A DNA stretch of 64,000 bases from Lunularia cruciata. Lineage: Eukaryota > Streptophyta > Marchantiopsida > Lunulariales > Lunulariaceae. Shown here piece after piece: positions 1 to 11,753 of this stretch. Positions within the stretch are counted from its first letter, which is position 1. Each line of letters starts with the position of its first letter. A model generated the notes under the pieces. That model made no database searches. It was not told the DNA's origin and saw nothing but the letters and a program-made list of their open reading frames with translations. The position numbers and the translations under genes are program-made. The stretch covers positions 83,718,218-83,782,217 of the forward strand of contig OX419755.1 of the NCBI GenBank assembly GCA_948567375.1. Reading direction: 5' to 3'.

Positions 1-824
1 CAAGATTGTAAGAAAGTGTATTCCAAGATGTTTGTCATAACAACCTTATGAGACTTGTATTTTCACTTGATTTATTGTCATCAAGAAAAAGAATACATAA
101 TAGCCGTAGTAAAGTCACCTTAGAACAATCAACATGCTATCTCATATATACCTTACTTACTTTCTTCTGAAGTTAATTGCACATCAATTGAAGTTTTTCA
201 CAAATCTGCTCAAACATGCTTCAGGAAGGATTATTAAATACCTCTACAACTATATCTACAAAAGAAAGAATCAAGTTGAGATTGCGAATAGCCTTTAATG
301 GTGTATGTAATGATATTTCTAACTATATTAATATAATTTGAGTATCTTGTCTAAAGTATGCTAAAAGATATTGGGGAGATCTCTGAATTCAATTGGCAAT
401 GGATAAACCTAACCATATAATCTTTCACCTTCATCTACTAAATCTTTAACAAATCTAATTTGCTTACAATACAGATCTGGCTAAGATTCTCAATAATCAA
501 GATTTATAGAGGATGATTCTCACCAAATTCTCACCAAATTTGGATAAATATTACTGCTGGTGTTGATATCAGAAAATAAGCATGTTTTAAATTCCAATAA
601 TATTACATGGGAATACTACAAGAAAATTCCAAGCACCTTAGAAGCAAATCAATGTCATTGGATGCATGTATGTCATCCAATCAAACCAAAGAAACAAGTA
701 TTAGCTTTGGCTATATTTTTTCCAAATTTATCCAAAATCATTTGAGGTGTTATATCCCATAGTGGCTTAATCCACTCAACATTATAATCTCCCAAGGAGG
801 ATAACCACAATTAGAAATATATAC

Positions 825-904
825 CCAAAGCAAGTCTAATGAGAATATCAACTACATTATATGACCAAAGCAAGTCTAATACCAATATCACCTATATTAT
901 GCTA
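825..904. repeat. Two-copy tandem repeat, 40-bp period
   Basis: The block starting CCAAAGCAAGTCTAAT at 825 recurs at 865, and both copies continue with a similar TATCAACTACATTAT / TATCACCTATATTAT tail. This is a diverged local duplication of unknown meaning. Confidence 0.7.
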
Positions 905-1232
905 GCTTTTGTGGAAATCCTAATATTTCTAAAACAACAAATCTTCTAACTTCTTTAGATTTTCACTTTGAAGAAATCTCTAAAAATTACATGCATCAGG
1001 CTTTTTGGATAAGCAATATAGATCAATGCAATCTTAGAGGTATACGTTACATGATATAGCTACATAAAAAATCCTTAACCAACTATACATCCTATACCTC
1101 AAATATGATATTGATGAGATGATTTATCTCTCCAAGTTGATACAAGAGAAGTCGGAGGTTAGAAGTTGAAGTTTCATAATCCCAAGTTTATTCTATAATT
1201 CTCTTGAATAACAGAGAAAGAAAAACCCTTCT

Positions 1233-1763
1233 TTGATGTGGTCAATAAGCATCCAAAAGATTCCCTTTGGTACATTTTTGTGGATGATCTTAGAGGTTCT
1301 AAAAAGACATTCCTCTATAAAGCACCTCTCTCTACATCAAATTATAAGGAAATGTCACTTTAACCTTGGCATCTTCATGCATAGTAGCATGAATCATGTT
1401 TGGAAGACAAACCACACACTCTTCCATTTGCAATTTCACCATGCAAATTATGATATTGGCAGTATTTTGGACGGCCATGCTGCTCATTACATAGGAGGAG
1501 GCGACTATAATACACCACTATGTTATCAATGCCTTCAACAAGATCTTAGGAGCTCAAACCTTCTATTTTGCCAAGTCCTACCAATCATTTCATGTGATAG
1601 TCTTGTGTTGATCATCAACAGTTTGCTCATTAAGAGTTTGCTCTATAGATCCATCCGAGTTTTTCATTCACAAACCACATACACATATAAGAGTAGGAAC
1701 AAGAAGTCAGTGCTTCTAAAGATTTCCTCCTGCACGTTGGAGATGGTGCTAAACCATTGCTAA
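1233..1763 (+). pseudogene. Possible Gnk2/DUF26 (cysteine-rich secretory) relic
   Basis: An open frame of 176 codons, the longest in the first 3 kb. Near its middle it reads YIGGGDYNTPLCYQCLQQ. This resembles the core of the plant Gnk2/DUF26 domain, where a GD pair is followed about six residues later by C-x2-C. The first cysteine of the C-x8-C-x2-C signature would be replaced by glycine. No signal peptide, no second domain and no conserved flanks are visible. If real it is a broken fragment of a ginkbilobin-like or receptor-kinase ectodomain; chance resemblance is quite possible. Confidence 0.2.
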
Positions 1764-2810
1764 GTATCTAGATGATTGGACAATAATAAGGATGCTTCCT
1801 TGCGCTCTTTTATTTTTCCTGTCTTCCTTGATATCCAAGGGATGCTTTTAATGTGGATTACAATTTGTTACGGGCAATTCTCACTACAAAAACCAACTAT
1901 ATGGTCACCGTCAATAATACACCAATTTCAAATCTTCCTATGAAATATAGTAACGCACAAGGGATTTGACTCCTTACCAACGTATACAATGAATTTATAT
2001 GAGCCTGAATCTTTAGTTAACTATTACTTCCTGGCTTACCTCCACACAAACTTAGTCTCAAACTTGGTGCTCTCATCACTTATCTACTCAATTACGATAT
2101 TGCAAATGAACTCTACAATGGGACATATTTGATCCATAGGACCTTTGATTGCAATGTCATTCAGGCAAAGATTTCCACAGGACAACGATGTGGAGCCTTT
2201 TATAGTTGCTTAGAATAATTCCTAATCTGTTTTGTATATGTGCTAACCATCAACAAGTCCCTAAGCCAGACAATACCTCTTATCAGTCTTTACTTACCAG
2301 AACCTGTCTTGTCTTTTCACAAGGCCAACTCTATTTCAAAGTGATTTTCACAATATTCTAAGATCTTGGTGAAGGTGAGAAAATCGAGAGAACTTGTATT
2401 TATTCCAAATATTGTTTAAAAGTCGTAACATCAGAAATCAGATTGCTAATATGGGTACATACATTCAAGATATTCATGGCTAGTGAATTTGATACCACCT
2501 TTTCCCTTCCTTCTATCTTTCCTATTGATCCACAAAATCAGATTATCAGGGAGAAATTAGGGAATATATGGTAGTTTTCCTTACTTTAACTTGTCTCCGT
2601 GTTAGATGTCCATCGTCTATTGTAGAAACTTCTATCTTGAGTCCGCTGACAAATAACAGGTATGTTACATTCTCTAATCCCTCTTTTATATCCTGAAAAT
2701 CCTTTAAAATAAAATAAGTGATCAAATCCACTAAACTGAATACTAGTGTAGACCGTCTTCGATAGATAATATAGATTTTCTTCCCGTGGAACTGAAGATG
2801 AGATTGTAAG

Positions 2811-2867
2811 AAACCCTTGTACGGCTTCATGGGTCTTCCCATCCTTCTTTTCATCCTACGCGTGTAG
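2811..2867 (+). repeat. Isolated third copy of fold-back element arm
   Basis: The sequence CCCTTGTACGGCTTCATGGG and the following GTCTTCCCATCCTTC, then CCTACGCG, match the inverted arms of the 8119-9296 element (same strand as its left arm). No partner arm was found nearby, so this is probably a truncated relative of that element. Confidence 0.6.
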
Positions 2868-4383
2868 CTTTGTTTACAGTTTGTATGAAATTGGAGATCA
2901 CCGGTATACGCTAAACACTCAACTTTAATATTGTATAGATTGGTTTCAACCTGATACTGCATTCGCGAAACTCTTCTTCACATAGTATACTGGCAGCTTG
3001 AAGCCTAGAAATACCAAGATACCTCGTCTTAGTATGTTATGAGATCGGTGAAGACAATCAGCTCTTCAGTGACCTGAATACGTCATATAACCGAATGGTG
3101 AACGAACTAGGTCAATCTCCGTCACAACCTATGTCATGCATGTGAACGTAATGGGGAACATGCAAGTACGTAGAGCATCTAATCATAGACGGTCGCATCT
3201 AACTTGTTTGGCACATTGTGTCCTCATTCTCCGTTCAAACTTCTCCTACGGTAGGCGGATTTAGGTTAGAACCAACATCCTCTTCCCATGGCCTCCCCCA
3301 GAGGCGAACGAATCAGTGGTGCCCCATCATAATCACGCACATCCATCCCGGATCTCTTTCCGTCACGTGACTCCATCCATTCTCTTTGACTCCTGTCCCG
3401 AAGACTGGTGTTCTGCGGATCCATCTGAATGTCATATAAAATGTCTCCATTCCCCTCAGCACACGACGGCGCTCCGTAAACGTTACCCGGTTCACGACGA
3501 TCCTTGGGAGGTGACAACAACGGAATAACAGGTAGGGAGTTGTCTAGAAACGAGTTGGGGGAGAACTGGGGGAGGTTGACGCGGCGGTAAGTGAGGGTGA
3601 GAGGGCTGTTAAGAAGCGTGACACCGTGTGTCTTGGACCTGCGCCGCGTGGGAGATGTTGAGGGTAGCTGTGGCCTATAGTCTGCCATCCGACACGACAC
3701 AACCGCGACGGGTGAAAGTTTGACGTTCGACTGTCTCCTGGAAAAAGGGCGACAATGGAGGAGAATAAGAAGGAAGGCTGCCCGAAGACATAAACAGCAG
3801 TAACACTACAGCAATCAAAGGAAGGAAGAAGAACACTTGTTCTGCATCAACAGCACCATCCCATTATCAACTTCAGCTAGTGCAGGGCCGTTCACGCATT
3901 CATCTGTCGTTTGAGTCGGTACTGCTGAGCTGAATCGAAAGTAAGATTGAGGTGTCTACCGGTCTGAGGAGGCTCGAGAGTGGGAGAGAAAGCCGTCCTG
4001 AGATCCAGCCCACAGTTGAGATTCTCTGGGATTAATTGGACCACCATAGAGAGGAAAGTTACAAAGGCGTGAAACATTCTGCCGCAAGTTTTGGTGAAGA
4101 TTCGAGCTGTCAACACTTCCTCCGAAGTTCATCAAGTCGACTACTTGAATTAATAGCAGTAGTAATAGTAGCAGCAGCGCTCGCGCATCTAGTGAGGCGC
4201 ACTTGGGATTTCAGCGGTGGTGGTCCAGAGCCCCGACTGCTTCTGTCTTTCTTGAGCGTCTTGTTGAGTCCCTTCGATCTGTTTGTTATTGGAGAAGGCC
4301 TAACCCGTACAGGGGAGATTATAGAGAAAGTCGTGTGACCCTTCCCCAGTGCTACTAAGCTTCCTCAAGCGCACTTAGCGAAG
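2868..4383. other. GC-richer leader and promoter-side region, no confident gene
   Basis: Base composition rises here compared with the first 2.5 kb. Overlapping open frames exist on both strands (for example 3266-3700 and 3892-4116 on the minus strand, 4036-4338 on the plus strand). None contains a domain I recognise, and opposite-strand overlap argues that most are chance. The minus frame at 3892-4116 has an inner methionine followed by a hydrophobic stretch that could pass as a signal peptide, but nothing downstream supports it. The last few hundred bases presumably include the promoter and 5' leader of the gene at 4384; I see no clear TATA box. Confidence 0.35.
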
Positions 4384-4954
4384 ATGTCTTGCGGCAATGG
4401 ATGCGGGTGCTGCCCAAAGTGCGGTTGCCACAGGCAGTGCACGTGAGTTCCCCTCCTCCATGGCTTCCACCATCTGCGTATGCGATTAGTATGTATTTAT
4501 TCCGCAGAGATCAAGAGCGTGTGTTGAAGTGGTATGGTAGCTGATCGTTCTCAACTGCCTCAGCTTTCAACTACCTTGCGGAGGTAATGCTATACCATAA
4601 GCTGATACTTCTCAATCTTGTCTCTAACACTTGAAGGCTATTTCTCTGTGACTGCAGTTGCAATAGAAAGTATGCCACCGTCAGTGGACCCTCTACGGTC
4701 TTCGGCTGTGAATCCAGGTAAGCAAAATACACATACCGTCATCCTGCTGAGCGATGTGTACATGTTGGTCAGTTAAACAACATGTAGACGCTCGAAATCT
4801 TTGAAGGGTACTGAAGTTGTGAACTAGATTTTGAAATTTTCCCGTCTTATTCAATGTTCCATCGCAATAGTGCGTGGCTGCTTCTCACTGGTGTAATTGG
4901 TTGTGCAGCCTGTTGGTTCGGTTCTTTGAACAATTGGATCGATTCTTCTCGTGA
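4384..4954 (+). CDS. Small cysteine-rich, metallothionein-like protein (spliced)
   Basis: Exon 1 (4384-4442) encodes MSCGNGCGCCPKCGCHRQC, with Cys-x-Cys and Cys-Cys pairs typical of metallothioneins, which bind Cu and Zn in the cytosol. A consensus donor (GTGAGT, 4443) and acceptor (CTGCAG, ending 4657) lead to exon 2 (4658-4717), which adds two more cysteines and a Thr/Ser-rich tail. A second good donor follows (GTAAGC, 4718). The best acceptor I see (TTGTGCAG, ending 4908) gives a short third exon that stops at 4952-4954, for a total of 54 residues. If the second intron is retained, translation stops at once after exon 2, for 40 residues. Eight of the nine cysteines lie in the first 21 residues. 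The pattern does not match the usual two-cluster seed-plant types 1-3, so the family call is tentative. Later acceptors near 5067 and 5128 are alternatives. Confidence 0.5.
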
Positions 4955-7900
4955 AGACGCTTTCAATTGCTCCAGACTACAAATGAACAGCCGGGTACAT
5001 TCCAATCCATTCTCAACGGAATGAACTCTCTTCTTTTTACCCGTCCTGATTCTAATAAATTGTAGGTCAACTCATGAGGTGGGTCAAAGTTTAAGCTCGT
5101 TACTAACTCGCTCTCCAACTGTCTGCAGTTTACTACCAGGTCCCGAATAGGATGAGCAAAAATGCAGCGATTGTCACCCGTTATTTATAAATGATGAGCT
5201 AAAAGTGGTGGAAGTTGTCTCGCCGCGCCGGGCTTGGTTACAGTTGGACAGCAGTTAGCCCAACACGGGGTCATAAGCCTAACTTGAGAGAAATAAGCAG
5301 CTCAAGCTGAGATTCAGCCGCCTATGTGCGAAGTACAGTATATACATAGAACGCTAGCTAGTGAGAAAGGGAGCCTGCATATGTTAAGAAGCAGGTTTTC
5401 CACGGGGTCGGACGGAACAGGCGGCAGAGTAGTACTTAAAGGTGATCAGATGACCTATAGGTTAATTTTGGGTTTTTGTAAATCTGTGGGTGTGGGAATT
5501 CGCGGAAGCTACGAAGCAACTCCTCAGACAGTGCGCTCTAGACCAGGAAAATCATATCGAGAATCTGAGATGTATTCTCGGGTCGGGAGCTAACTGGCTG
5601 CCCCCCTTATTATTTAATAACAACCTTCTGCTTCTCCGTATAATTCGAGGATTGTAGTTCTGCGCTCTGTCAGCTTCAGATGTTTCCTCAGTAAGCTTTT
5701 ATGTGATCGGCTCTCACACAAACTTTCTCCCACTTACGATAAAGATATAGACCATAAGCTGGCTAAATGAAATTCACGGGGCCGGCTCGGTTTTTAGAAC
5801 TTGTAACTCCGTTCCATTACAGCGCTGTACGACGTTCGTAATTGAGGTTTTAAATGGGTTTATGTGAGTAGAACTTACCTTCAAGTGCAGATTCACTCTT
5901 GTGACTATGAGACCTATCGTAGAGATTATTACTTGAAATCATGTGTTGTTCGTCTGTTGAACAATTATTGTGGATAGCGATGATCTCAACCTCCACACAG
6001 AGTTCTAGCGATTCTAGATTATCTAGTGAAGAACACACTAAGAACACCTGCTTCTATGGACGGCCTTCAAATGTTTGAATTCACACCTAAGTCAAGGAAG
6101 GAGTCCCTTCTCTTCTTCTTGCTTGAATTTGAACATAGCACTAATTGCTATAGTAAAAAATCTTGCTTTCTCCTCGGCTTTTGGGTCTGCTATGTCGTGT
6201 GCAATCACGCCAAGGCGAGCAGCAACTTGTAGTTTGTTCGTTAGACTTCTATAGGTATCGATGAGGCGTAACTGAAGCCAAATTCTCGGTGATCTATATA
6301 TGTGCTAGTACTTGGATGGGCTGCACTGAAATCGAGCTTGTACATTCGGGAAACCTGTTACACCGATGGTCTATTGGCGGCAGCCTACGTTGTTTCCTCT
6401 TTGTCTCTTGACTGACAAGTTTTTACATAGATGAAGATGTCTCGATCCAGTATACGTACGAAGGCAATCTGGGTTGACCCATACCGTGTCACCTATGATG
6501 TGTTGGAGTTCGCCTGGGACTTGGCAGTCATGATCATGGGGTTATACTCGCCGTCCGTGTGCTGCAGAACTGTACTTCCAAATAACATACGTATTTCGCC
6601 TCAGTTATTGTGTCTCATTCTGTCTCCATGCTGTATCCAATGTGCACAAGGACATGTATTTTTAATCTTTAATTTCTACTCCAGAACTGTTTGCAGACAA
6701 ACCTAAAATCTATTAGTTCGTGATAATCAATCAGTTGAAAATTGGAATTCCTTATCTACGTACGTACAAGGTTATATAGCCTGTATAAATAGACACCGGA
6801 ACAAAGAAATTAACAATCGTGACAGAAGTATGTCATTGGGATATCTGTGAATTCAATTATGGTCACCAAGATGTACAGCAAGATTGAAATGCATACAGTA
6901 GTCGGTGAAACCTGGTTCCTTAAACATAAATATGTAGCCTGATTAGCAACGGACTCGCCACTTACCACTTCAAAGGGATCCGGGGACTCCATGGCGCCTT
7001 AAAATCATTTCTGATCTATTGCTGACTTGTGTGAGCTCATTGTCATCATTATCAGTGGAATCCAGGTTACACACTGCTACCAGTGGCACGAAATGCGTAC
7101 AGAAGCAGCGGAATCTTAGGTCATGACAAAATAAACTGCAGCATAGTGATAGATAAAACTACCTGGACCTCAGAGTCATTGTCCAGACTGGAACTTAAGA
7201 CTTAGCCTGCTAGCCTAGACGGAGTAGGGAGTCCAAGTAGTCTTTGATCTCCAATGAAAGACTGCATATATATCGAGCTCAATCAAGACTTAGTGATCTT
7301 TTCATATCATGCACTTGCAGATCGAGGTAAAATCTATTAGTTCGTGCTAATTCTGATATTAAGTTCAAATAAGACTTCTGTTTACACTAGGGGGCTGCGT
7401 TCTAAGTATCTGGCCAGAATGGAACAACAGTGGAGAATTAAGCGTAGGGACAACTGAAGTGCAGTCCGGAAGGGAGCACACAAACTTGGAGGAGACCTAT
7501 GAAGGCAAGGAATTAGCGTGGCTGGCCATGTTCTGGAAGCTAAACAACCTAGGGTGAAGATGAAATCGCTAACGATCCAACGAATAAGCGCTGCCTTAAG
7601 TTCCTAGGTGAGCAGCGAATGATCTCTTTTTCTCTGTGATAAATGAGGATGTAACTGGACAAGTAGGTGAGGTGGGTCCTAGACAATAGAGGGGGCCGCC
7701 TGAACGCGTAGATCTGGATTTGCTAGATTTGAAATTCGACATACAACCTGTCATCCTCGTATTCTCACATGGGTGAGAAGCTAGCTAGGCCATAACTTTT
7801 CAAGAGACGAGCTCTATGCTGTAATTTGTATCTAATTAAGTTCCCTCCCTATCTTGTAATTTGCTTGTGTCCTAATATATGATCGCAGCCTGAAGTATTC

Positions 7901-8118
7901 ATTCTGAAAGGCCAAGTCGCGTTGGTATACCGTGTATGGTTTGCATTCAGACGGGAGCTTGTTGATCCTGCACCTGTTGAGCACAGTTGATCCTACCGGT
8001 TCTTGTCCATGAGCATCAGGACGGTCCTGCGGTGACCGATAGACCACAGCAGCTAATGACCGGCGAGGAAACAGCGAAATTTTCTTCGCTTTCTTGCATT
8101 TCTCGGATAGACTCTATT
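4955..8118. other. Low-repeat intergenic or intronic sequence
   Basis: The region is moderate in GC, with no recognisable protein domain and no transposon signature. A 19-bp word, TAAAATCTATTAGTTCGTG, occurs at 6704-6722 and again at 7328-7346, too short to interpret. Long introns or UTRs of the upstream gene cannot be excluded. Confidence 0.4.
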
Positions 8119-9296
8119 GGGGGTTAGCCCCATTTTACCTTTTTGTCCCTCCCTTGTAGATGGGGTCTTCCCATCCTTCGTTTTTTCTACGCGGTCGCCT
8201 TCTTCCATTCTCGGTGGTAAAGTAACTCTGTCACTACTGTGGCATACGGGGCCAAAGACTGCAGATCTGCTATGTGGATATACCGACCAGTCAAACTGAC
8301 GGTAGTAATGTCGACATTCTGCACTAACGGTGACTCAGTTTCTCAAGATTCGAAAAGAGTTTCGGTCCAAAACTCAGGAGAAAAGGGAGCTTTCCACAAC
8401 GATTGGCTAGCTACAGCAGAGCACGACACCCACCTTGCCAAAAATTCCCCAGCTGACAATTCTCTCACCCAATCGGTTCTGCATACCCCGGATCTTTTGG
8501 TGAAGGAAGGCAGGCGCAGATGGAACATCCATCCATTTTAGATTGTAGTGAATACAGTAGCGATGTATATAACATATAGATGGCTATGGCCTCACAACGA
8601 TTGTGGCTGATGGTTTGCTCACTACTGTAGTGCTACATCGAGTTTGGAGTTAGCTGCTGAATCTGCACGATGTGTACTGTACTAGCTAGCACCGGATCGA
8701 TGCAGTACGTACGACTCTTTCTAGTTGCTAGGGAGGTCCAGACATCAGCGAGCGAGTCTTTAATTTGTCCTGTGCATGGGGACTTCTGTCTCTTTGCTAT
8801 TTTCCTTCAATTCACTATCATCCGACGAAGGTATAGATAAGCTGTGATGAGGAATCAGTCTGCAGCCTTCGATTCTTCTAAGGCTACAGAAGGAAAGAAG
8901 AGCGGTCCTTGACCCAGTACAGTAAGACACAAGAGTCAATCAACTTACCATAGCCTCGGAGGACGTGCATGCGGTAGATTTGTGTTTCGTGGGTTCCTTG
9001 TATTCACACATTCCACTCGTGCGGAAATAATCCAGCAAGGCATCAAATCCCAGGTGAGTGGGCCCTTCATGTCTCTCCCTGAGACGACAAATAATCAAAA
9101 GCTAAATTTGCGCCGCTCATCTGTAGGTATGTTCTGCCCTCAGAAAATCCAGCATTGCAACAGCTTCAGGTGCTGAGAGAATAGACTTACCAGTACCGAA
9201 GAAAAAAGGCGACCGCGTAGGAAAAATGAAGGATGGGAAGACCCCATCAAGCCGTACAAGGGAGAGACAAAAAAGGGTAACATGGGGCTAAGCCCC
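8119..9296. mobile_element. Fold-back / TIR element, about 1.18 kb
   Basis: The two ends are inverted copies of each other over about 95 bp. The left arm, 8119-8215, begins GGGGGTTAGCCCCA and contains GGGGTCTTCCCATCCTTC and CTACGCGGTCGCC. The right arm, 9199-9296, carries the reverse complement of the same words and ends GGGGCTAAGCCCC. The arms differ by a few substitutions and small indels. The interior has no transposase-like frame, so this looks like a non-autonomous DNA element or MITE. I could not find a convincing target-site duplication (flanks ATT and ATG), so the superfamily is unassigned and the true ends may differ by a few bases. Confidence 0.65.
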
Positions 9297-9622
9297 ATGG
9301 GTTACCAGTACCCCAACATTGGCATTTTGACTCACAGTACCCCAAGGTGGCACAAAGACTTAGCAACGATAAACGCAGTTATCGATATGTGCTGGTATGG
9401 ATTATGGATTATAACACGCAGATCGAGGTCAAATTTGTGGAGGTCACCCGTGGAACTCACCCGCCCCATCCGTGGAGAATTTTGGGGCGAAAGTTTCACG
9501 CGAGCTCCACCGATGAGCTCAAGTTGGGAGCGAGCTCCCGGATGAACTTCTCAAGTACGACCCCAAGATGAGGTCCCCGGAAATTTGGGCGAGCTGCAAA
9601 AATTTAGTTGAATGTTTGAGAC

Positions 9623-9671
9623 ATTTGGGGATGATCCGCTCGGATCAGCTCCGGTCCGATCATCCCCAAAT
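9623..9671. repeat. Perfect 14-bp hairpin
   Basis: ATTTGGGGATGATC (9623-9636) and its exact reverse complement (9658-9671) enclose a 21-nt GC-rich spacer that itself contains GGATC/GGTCC-type partial pairing. It lies just outside the fold-back element, in sequence with no gene. Confidence 0.75.
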
Positions 9672-9984
9672 TGCTCGGAACACGAGTGCGAATGCAATTT
9701 GACATAGACGTTCTTGATCACCAATGTGGAAATCTCCATTCCGTCTCCCCTGCAAGCTTTGGAATAGCTATTACAATCTTCTAAACTCCTAGTTGTGGTG
9801 CTTGAGAACCTCTGCGTGCACTTTACGTTGCTGAACTGTCATAGAGAAAGTTGGACATCGGAAACGAAGGATGCATTCATTCTCGTGACCATAAGAGAAG
9901 GGCGTATTCTCGTTACTTCAGCTTTCAAGCAGTCCCATTGGAGACCACACATGCTGCACATTGAACTTTTATCCATCATCAGAT

Positions 9985-10057
9985 AACCACGAACGCTGTA
10001 ATGCATATTTCGGCAACACTAAACCACGAACGCTGTAATGCATATTTCGGCAACACT
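9985..10057. repeat. Exact tandem duplication, 37-bp period
   Basis: A 36-bp word starting AACCACGAACGCTGTAATGC at 9985 is repeated without change from 10022. Exact identity implies a recent duplication or slippage event. Confidence 0.9.
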
Positions 10058-10609
10058 AATAGGCTTAATAGCTGTGCAATCTAACCCATTCTAGATTCTG
10101 GAATTCTCAAAGACAGATTTCTAAGTTGTTCTGACTTGTAGTCTATCCTATCACAAGACTCGATGCTTCACTTATTCTTCACCGCGGTCGCCTTCTCCTC
10201 TACTTATTCTTCACATGGGATCAGAAAACGTAGTCTCCACCCTCCTGCATGTAACTGACTTCGAATCCCGAGCATACTGGGACTGGGAACGACATCTGTG
10301 CACAACAAGAGAGCCAGCAATTACTTCCTGGAGTCTAGTCCATAAAATTATATTTTAGAACTTCTGAGGTTTGACTACCAGGAATCCAAATCTGCATGCA
10401 TTCCCCCATAGATGAGAGGTTCCTATGCAGTGGGAATCATGTGCACAGAAAACAATTTATTATTATCCATCCAGTTTGAAACTTAGTAACGAACAATGAT
10501 TTATTTATTGTCCGTAGATAGATCATCGAATCTCAGTGTTAATGTTCAAGATCTTGGCGTATGACTGATCTCATACACGTACAAATTATATCCCAAGTAT
10601 ACACACAAA

Positions 10610-10612
<3 letters not shown>

Positions 10613-10654
<42 letters not shown>
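10613..10654. repeat. (TA)21 microsatellite
   Basis: An uninterrupted TA dinucleotide run of 42 bp. It is preceded by an ACACAC stretch. It sits in AT-rich intergenic DNA. Confidence 0.95.
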
Positions 10655-10658
<4 letters not shown>

Positions 10659-11484
10659 ACTAGTTCCAGTTAACTGGATCATTACCAAAAACATAAAAAA
10701 GTAAAGCACTATCAATATAGTCATATATCGATGATTGATTTCGGTTATGATTAAGATAATAGATATCAATTATCGTTTGGTATTTCTCTACATCTTTATT
10801 CTAATCTAAATAATCCTCAATGGGTTACAGCGTGTCTGTAGATAATAAACGTAAACAACATCCGAAGAACGACCAAATTAAGAGAGATTACGACTTCTTT
10901 TATATTTCTTATAGAAAATTATTTCTTATAATAAGATTCATCGATCAAATCATAGAGAGAAACTCTTGCATAAATAATTGACACACTAGCAGTCAAAGAT
11001 AAAGACAAAAAGAAATAATTCTGTATTGACTTACATGATACCTTCAAGGATACTTTGCGTCTTACGCAAATTTTTTTAATGTTGGATGCAAAATCAATAT
11101 ATTTAATTTCTTTAATATTTATCATTGAAAATATTCTTCTTCCTTTTTTAGATATAAATCTAAAATTATCTTTGTATGAATAAAAATAAAGTGTTTTTAT
11201 AATCTCAATATTTCTTCATTACATGCAAAATAAATGCTGTTAATATAGAGTGCAAAAAGACAGGAAGAACAAAGACGCATAATCAATTACGCATATTATT
11301 TGAAAACAAGAATATGCAGGATATACACACTGATGTGTCTAATACCTCCTTGTCATTTTATCTCGCAAAGGGAACCAGTCCTCTACTTCCTAGTAAGGAA
11401 CATACTTCCTCCTCCCTATATGGCGCCAATGCAAAGCGAGTGACTCAGGTGAGTGACAATGAGGGGTCTTTCATGAACTCTCTC
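10655..11484. other. AT-rich spacer
   Basis: Nothing identifiable on either strand. The short frame that starts at 11314 runs into the tandem duplication at 11485 and is probably not a gene. Confidence 0.5.
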
Positions 11485-11753
11485 CGTACTTGTCTCATGG
11501 TCCCGAGTGCTTACAAACTCAATGCATCAAGAAACCTAAAAGACAATATAAAAATTATAAAAAAGAGAGAATTCAAAACAAGTGCTGAAAAGTTAATGGA
11601 TACAGGAGAAATGGATATTCGTACTTGTCTCATGGTCCCGAGTGCTTACAAACTCAATGCATAAAGAAACCTAAAAGACAATATAAAAGTAAAAAAATAA
11701 GAAGTTCAAATCAAGTGCTGAAAAGTTAATCGATATAGGAGAAATGGATATGC
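11485..11753. repeat. Tandem duplication, 135-bp period
   Basis: The unit beginning CGTACTTGTCTCATGGTCCC at 11485 recurs at 11620. Both copies continue through AAGAAACCTAAAAGACAATA and AAGTGCTGAAAAGTTAAT to GGAGAAATGGATAT. Differences are a few substitutions and short indels. The next 300 bp is rich in TGCATT/TGTGCA-like words but has no clear unit. Confidence 0.85.

Larger units (their letters stand above)
1..2810. other. AT-rich spacer, no confident gene
   Basis: I see no gene that can be supported. Short open frames occur on both strands, as expected by chance in AT-rich DNA. The only structure is a two-copy tandem repeat at 825-904 and a weak secreted-protein-like relic inside 1233-1763, both listed separately. 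Confidence 0.5.

Noticed and set aside
2546..2962. Minus-strand frame of 138 codons
   Set aside because: It runs through the orphan fold-back arm and has no protein motif.
3266..3700. 144-codon minus-strand frame
   Set aside because: Located in GC-richer DNA, where long chance frames are common; other frames overlap it on both strands; no recognisable motif.
4036..4338. 100-codon plus-strand frame just upstream of the cysteine-rich gene
   Set aside because: It overlaps a minus-strand frame of similar quality, has no domain, and lies where a leader is expected.
8113..9302. Classification of the fold-back element as PIF/Harbinger, hAT or Mutator
   Set aside because: Flanks do not give a TWA, 8-bp or 9-bp duplication, and no transposase is present.
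11314..11664. 116-codon frame
   Set aside because: Its C-terminal part repeats because of the 135-bp tandem duplication; no similarity to anything known.
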